From: an uncultured Oscillospiraceae bacterium
GTDB lineage: Bacteria; Bacillota; Clostridia; Oscillospirales; Acutalibacteraceae
Assembly: GCA_900539845.1 (NCBI GenBank)
Contig: UQDP01000001.1
Location: 124,001 to 188,000, forward strand
DNA length: 64,000 nt
Direction: 5' to 3'
Shown here: piece after piece, positions 60,872 through 64,000 of the stretch
How positions within the stretch are numbered: position 1 is the first letter of the stretch
How the letters are laid out: every line of letters begins with the position of its first letter
The notes under the pieces: model-generated
What the model was told of the DNA's origin: nothing
Database searches by the model: none
The model's input: only the letters and a program-made list of their open reading frames with translations
Translations under genes and position numbers: made by a program

Positions 60872-62794
60872 TCAGTACCTGATATATACAGTCATTTCAT
60901 TTTCGCCGCGGTTTGCCCATTTGTAATAGGGAATAAATTTCAGCCGCTGCATATGCTCACGCGGAAGTCTGTATTCGCTGTAGAGAGCGGTGCCGGCGAT
61001 CTCCTCTCTAAAGCCGTTTGCTGTTATATTTTCGCCGTCAAAGCTGAATTTAGGGCTTCTCGAAAGGCGCAGAAGATGCAGATTTTTGCCGTTGTCTTTT
61101 TCTTCAAGGCAGTAAATAAAAGGTCCTCGTGATAAGGCAACTTTGCCTATGTTCGCCCGCACGGCAGGGTTGCATTTTATGATTCTGACCCGCGGGCAAA
61201 AATCCGCTTTGATTGTTTCTTCTTTTTCAATCTCAAAATAAGCGTAGCCTTTTCTGATGAAAGGATGTTCTTTGCTGAATTTGAAATGATCACACCAATC
61301 CGGGATCCTGAGAGCAATGTTTACAGCCTGCTTGGGCTTTATTTTTATGCTCACTTTGCCGCTGTTCAGATAATCGCTTTCAATCTCAATATCACAGCCC
61401 TTGCATTTTGCTTTGCAGCTTTGATACAGATTTATAAAAAGCGTATTTGCAGTTTGGGTAAAGCAGTATGCAGCATAGCCTGAAATGAGCCTTGCAATGT
61501 TGGGCGGGCAGCAGGCGCAGTCAAACCATTTCTGCCTTTGCGTTTTTATATGGCTTTTTCCGGGATCAAACTTGCAGCTTGTTGGATCTGCCTCAAGCGG
61601 ATTTGTGTAAAAAAATGATTTTCCGTCAAGCGCAATGCCGGAAAGAATCCCGTTGTAAAGGCATCTTTCGGCTGTATTGAAATATTTTGAGTCAAAATCA
61701 GACTGCATCATCCGTCTTGCAAAGAACACAAGCCCTATTGACGCGCAGCTTTCGGCATATGCCGTATCATTCGGCAGATCATACGCAAATGTGAATGATT
61801 CTCCGTCCTTTGACGAGCCGATGCCGCCGGTTATATACATTTTTTTCTGAGTGATATCGTCAAAAAGATTTTTGCCGAGTTCAAGCAGCTCACTGTCTTT
61901 GTCCGCCGCTGCCAGATGAGCGATCGCCGTATAAAGATAGACCGCCCGTACAGCGTGCCCGGTCGCCTCCTTTTGTTCCCTTACGGGTAAGTGTGCCTGA
62001 TTGTATAAATATTTCAGCTCGCTGTCAGGCGTGACTTCGCCGCGTTCCGAATCAAAATAATACGGTCTTGTACCGCGTCTGTTTATTAAGAGCCTTGCTG
62101 TTTCAAGATATTTCTGCTTGCCGGTTACATCATAAAGCTTAAGCAGTCCTTCTTCGGCAAGGGGGTGCCCGCCGTAACCCGGCTTTCCGTTTTTACCGAG
62201 GATTTCGCAAATCAGATCGGCAAAACGGCAGGCAGCGTTCAGCAGCTTATCCTTATGTGTTGCGGCAAAATATGCGCAAGCGGCTTGAGCAAGGTGCCCG
62301 AAGCAGTAAAGCTCGTGAGCGTCGCGCAGATTGCTGAATCTTGCCGCAGGGTCATTGATGGTATAAAGTGAATCAATATAACCGTCCTCCTGTGAGGAAC
62401 GGCATATCAGGTCCACAGCCGCGTCGATCTCTTTTTCAAGCATATGATTCGGATGCTGTTCAAGAGCGTAGGCGGCAGCCTCTATCCATTTGTAAAGATC
62501 CGAATCCTGAAATACCCAGCCCAGAAAGGCATTTTTATCCGAATTTTCAGGTGTATAATGCCATTTGTCCGTGGGATAAATCGGTGTTTTTGCTCCGCTT
62601 CTTCTGGTTTCTACCGCCTTAGCAGCTTTTCTGAAATTTTCAAGGCAGTAGCTCGGTTCGGCTCCGTCAATTCCGTCCTCAAGCGCTTTGCGCTGATAGG
62701 GAAGCACTTCCTTTATAATAAGATTCTGCTTTTCTTTCCAGAAAGAATCGGTTATGATTATATTTTTGTTTTCAACGATATCGGCATATTCCAT
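60872..62794 (-). CDS. GH127 beta-L-arabinofuranosidase
   Basis: A 640-residue protein without a signal peptide, so cytoplasmic. GH127 enzymes release beta-L-arabinofuranose, using a zinc-bound Cys nucleophile. E348 and C350 (AYAESCASIG) and C428/C429 (DCACCPPNIARLI) align with the zinc ligands and nucleophile of Bifidobacterium HypBA1 (Glu338, Cys340, Cys417, Cys418). The N-terminal ITDSFWKEKQNLI and the barrel are typical. CGGAG is 6 nt before the ATG, right beside a hairpin (62806-62830). The transporter at 59350 could deliver its substrate. Confidence 0.92.
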   Translation of the reverse strand: MEYADIVENKNIIITDSFWKEKQNLIIKEVLPYQRKALEDGIDGAEPSYCLENFRKAAKAVETRRSGAKTPIYPTDKWHYTPENSDKNAFLGWVFQDSDLYKWIEAAAYALEQHPNHMLEKEIDAAVDLICRSSQEDGYIDSLYTINDPAARFSNLRDAHELYCFGHLAQAACAYFAATHKDKLLNAACRFADLICEILGKNGKPGYGGHPLAEEGLLKLYDVTGKQKYLETARLLINRRGTRPYYFDSERGEVTPDSELKYLYNQAHLPVREQKEATGHAVRAVYLYTAIAHLAAADKDSELLELGKNLFDDITQKKMYITGGIGSSKDGESFTFAYDLPNDTAYAESCASIGLVFFARRMMQSDFDSKYFNTAERCLYNGILSGIALDGKSFFYTNPLEADPTSCKFDPGKSHIKTQRQKWFDCACCPPNIARLISGYAAYCFTQTANTLFINLYQSCKAKCKGCDIEIESDYLNSGKVSIKIKPKQAVNIALRIPDWCDHFKFSKEHPFIRKGYAYFEIEKEETIKADFCPRVRIIKCNPAVRANIGKVALSRGPFIYCLEEKDNGKNLHLLRLSRSPKFSFDGENITANGFREEIAGTALYSEYRLPREHMQRLKFIPYYKWANRGENEMTVYIRY

Positions 62795-62805
62795 ATTAAA
62801 CTCCG

Positions 62806-62830
62806 AAAGCCGCCTGAAACGGGCGGCTTT
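62806..62830. other. Hairpin upstream of the GH127 start
   Basis: AAAGCCGCC / GGCGGCTTT 9-bp stem with a 7-nt loop, ending next to the GH127 ribosome binding site. On the minus strand only TTT follows the stem, so it is a weak terminator for the gene before it; an attenuator role is possible. Confidence 0.55.
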
Positions 62831-62835
62831 GATTT

Positions 62836-63332
62836 TTATTGCTTATTCTTTTTTTCATTTTGAACCAGTTCACAGAATGCTTCAAATCCGTCCGAGGTGC
62901 GCTTGTCCGCATCCTCAAACAGATTAAGCTGCCGGGAGTCGAACACAATATGGTTTTAAGCGGCGGATTTCCGCTCAGTCTGCGTTAAAAAGCCTCGGTA
63001 TACGATAGTATACCTGCGTTTTTTGCCTTGCCTGTACAAAAATCCGCTCGCTTAAAACTGCATTGCACTGAAAAGCAGGAAGCTTAAATGCAATTTTGCT
63101 TTTGAGACCGCCGATGTGCTGACGCACTTCAAGGGCGAAAAAGGGAAAATGCGTTAAGATACCGCTTTTCAGCATATCGATTTCGATTCCTGGCAGCTTA
63201 AAAGTAGCAGCTCGGCAATTCTCTTGTTCTTAAGTTTTTCTGTATGCACGGGGCGCACCCTTTATCATGGTTTGCGGGGTGCAGCGGGCATTTCAAATTG
63301 GTGCAGGTGCAGAATTTGCTTAAATTACTCAT
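62836..63332 (-). pseudogene. Small Cys-rich (DUF6485-like) gene split by an inserted element
   Basis: Minus strand from ATG 63332 (GGAG 4 nt upstream) reads 44 codons: CTCTNLKCPLHP, DKGCAPC, RELPSCYF, then TAA at 63200-63198. The Cys pattern looks like small zinc-binding DUF6485 proteins. The matching C terminus, NLFEDADKRTSDGFEAFCEL ending at stop 62836-62838, lies 0.26 kb further on. Between them is the palindromic element (62922-63203). Removing it restores one reading frame with either TTT-AAT or TTT-GAG as the join. Function unknown. Confidence 0.65.
62922..63203. mobile_element. MITE-like palindromic element
   Basis: Ends are 21-bp inverted repeats, 17 of 21 identical (left 62922-62942, right 63183-63203, core TTAAGCTGCC). 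Inside are a second inverted pair (TTTTAAGCGGCGGATTT, 62954-62970, with 63040-63057, one bulge) and a perfect hairpin GGTATAC-GATA-GTATACC (62997-63014). No transposase is encoded. A clear target-site duplication is not visible; TTT or TTAA are candidates. Confidence 0.6.
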
Positions 63333-63351
63333 TTTTCTCCCTCGCTAAATC

Positions 63352-63654
63352 TCAGGCGGCAATATCAAATCCGCCGTCAAAATCAATTCCGCGCATTTCC
63401 TCAGCGCGCAGCGAAACCCTTTCCTCATGCCTTTCCTTGAGCCTTGCATTGCGAAGTTCCTTTTGCTTTTTTGCCTCTTTGCTCAGAAAAACAGCGCTGT
63501 ATATTATAGCGCAGAGCGCGCATTCCGCGGCGAGCAGGAGCCGCATTTGCGTTTGCGTAAGCTCTTCAAAAAGCCTGAACGGAATCGACATCGCCAGAAA
63601 ACCGACTGCTGTTGTAAGTACAAACATAACGGATGCTTTTATTGCTTTTTTCAT
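63352..63654 (-). CDS. Small membrane protein of unknown function
   Basis: A 100-residue protein I do not recognise: two hydrophobic segments (VMFVLTTAVGFLAM and LLLAAECALCAIIYSAVFL) then a basic tail of about 40 residues (KEAKKQKELRNARLKER). AAAGGAG is well spaced before the ATG at 63654. It starts an apparent minus-strand unit with the Cys-rich gene 19 nt downstream and possibly GH127. Confidence 0.75.
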   Translation of the reverse strand: MKKAIKASVMFVLTTAVGFLAMSIPFRLFEELTQTQMRLLLAAECALCAIIYSAVFLSKEAKKQKELRNARLKERHEERVSLRAEEMRGIDFDGGFDIAA

Positions 63655-63696
63655 ATTGCATATCTCCTTTTCAAACGAATGTTTTTTACAATTCCC

Positions 63697-63724
63697 ATTG
63701 TACTCGATATAGAAGCAAATGCAA
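63697..63724 (-). promoter_or_regulatory. Sigma-A-type promoter of the small membrane protein gene
   Basis: Minus strand: TTGCAT (63724-63719), 16 nt, TACAAT (63702-63697). Confidence 0.55.
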
Positions 63725-63773
63725 TATGCTGTTGCACAAGAGTCCTTAAAAACGGACCTTCAGAACAAAAGTT

Positions 63774-64000
63774 TTATTGTTCTATTGACTTTTTGATCGC
63801 TTTTGCCGCGTCCTCAAGCTTTTCCTGCGGTATTCCGCCGGGGCTGAGTACAAGCGTTATGTATCCGTTTTCGTATTTTTCAACAAACAGTTTGATACCG
63901 TTTTTCCCGAACACGGATGTATCACCGTGAAAAGGCACGGTCATGATGACCTGAAGCAGGTTTTCACTCGTTTCTATTTTAGCGCGCGGAAACTCTTTTT
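63774..64000 (-). CDS. Unknown protein, partial (N terminus beyond the window)
   Basis: An open frame enters from the right edge and ends at TAA 63776-63774. It reads KEFPRAKIETSENLLQVIMT, then VPFHGDTSVFGKNGIKLFVE and ends in EDAAKAIKKSIEQ. Codon use matches neighbours, so it looks real, but I do not recognise the family. It seems to be a C-terminal part with a mixed beta-helix character. Confidence 0.6.
   Translation of the reverse strand, partial: KEFPRAKIETSENLLQVIMTVPFHGDTSVFGKNGIKLFVEKYENGYITLVLSPGGIPQEKLEDAAKAIKKSIEQ

Noticed and set aside
62975..63175. A 66-codon open frame inside the palindromic element
   Set aside because: Its sequence is made of the element's inverted repeats and has no ribosome binding site; more likely a by-product of the repeat than a gene.
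1..64000. tRNA, rRNA, CRISPR arrays, complete IS elements or prophage genes
   Set aside because: None could be recognised; gaps between genes are short and filled by promoters, terminators or the element at 62922-63203.

Overview
The window reads as chromosomal DNA of a Gram-positive, spore-forming, probably anaerobic Clostridia member; gut-type Oscillospiraceae/Ruminococcaceae relatives are the best guess. The evidence is the gene order pyrH-frr-uppS-cdsA-dxr-rseP-ispG-polC, the pairing of PolC with DnaE, the HPr kinase/RapZ/WhiA block, the sporulation genes yabP, yabQ and spoIVB, strong AGGAGG-type ribosome binding sites, and sigma-A-like promoters with mostly 17-bp spacers. I saw no rRNA, tRNA or CRISPR array.

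Layout. 1-10.0 kb: the end of pyrH, then ribosome recycling, isoprenoid and phospholipid genes, the RseP site-2 protease and a PolC replicase that lacks the usual inserted exonuclease domain. 10.0-23.2 kb: a his cluster with its own promoter, starting with a HisZ-HisG fusion, then hisD, an MBL lipoprotein plus DUF3006 pair, hisB, hisA, hisI and hisE. It runs without a visible terminator, often with 1-8 nt overlaps, into recJ, rel, dtd, an MBL hydrolase and hemZ. 23.2-30.2 kb: an orphan coiled-coil gene with its own promoter and terminator, a lipid flippase, mazG-hup, an S4-yabP-yabQ-ftsB sporulation/division block, a fumarase alpha gene and an RNA methyltransferase. 30.2-35.4 kb: feoA-feoB with an immunity-like gene, then a minus-strand accessory stretch (XRE-SdpI regulator, DUF3784 protein, HprK-like kinase). 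35.5-41.3 kb: dinB with a small partner and a LexA-like box, an aminotransferase, an EamA exporter, nrdR with an NrdR-like box inside its promoter, and a GT4 glycosyltransferase. 41.4-53.2 kb: hprK, a ROK glucokinase, murB, rapZ, whiA, GH31, dnaE, pfkA. 53.2-60.8 kb: spoIVB, a two-domain glycosyltransferase, a YfhO protein and a GPH-type sugar transporter. 60.8-64 kb, minus strand: a GH127 arabinofuranosidase, a small Cys-rich gene broken by a palindrome-rich insertion of about 0.28 kb, a small membrane protein and a partial gene.

How it works together. Most genes are core functions: replication and repair (polC, dnaE, recJ, dinB, nrdR), envelope precursors (uppS, cdsA, murB, flippase), carbon control and glycolysis (hprK, glcK, pfkA), histidine synthesis beside stringent response, and spore formation. 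The more unusual items are the exonuclease-less PolC with a complete PHP metal site, the element in the Cys-rich gene, the HisZ-HisG fusion, and several operator-like dyads sitting on promoters.
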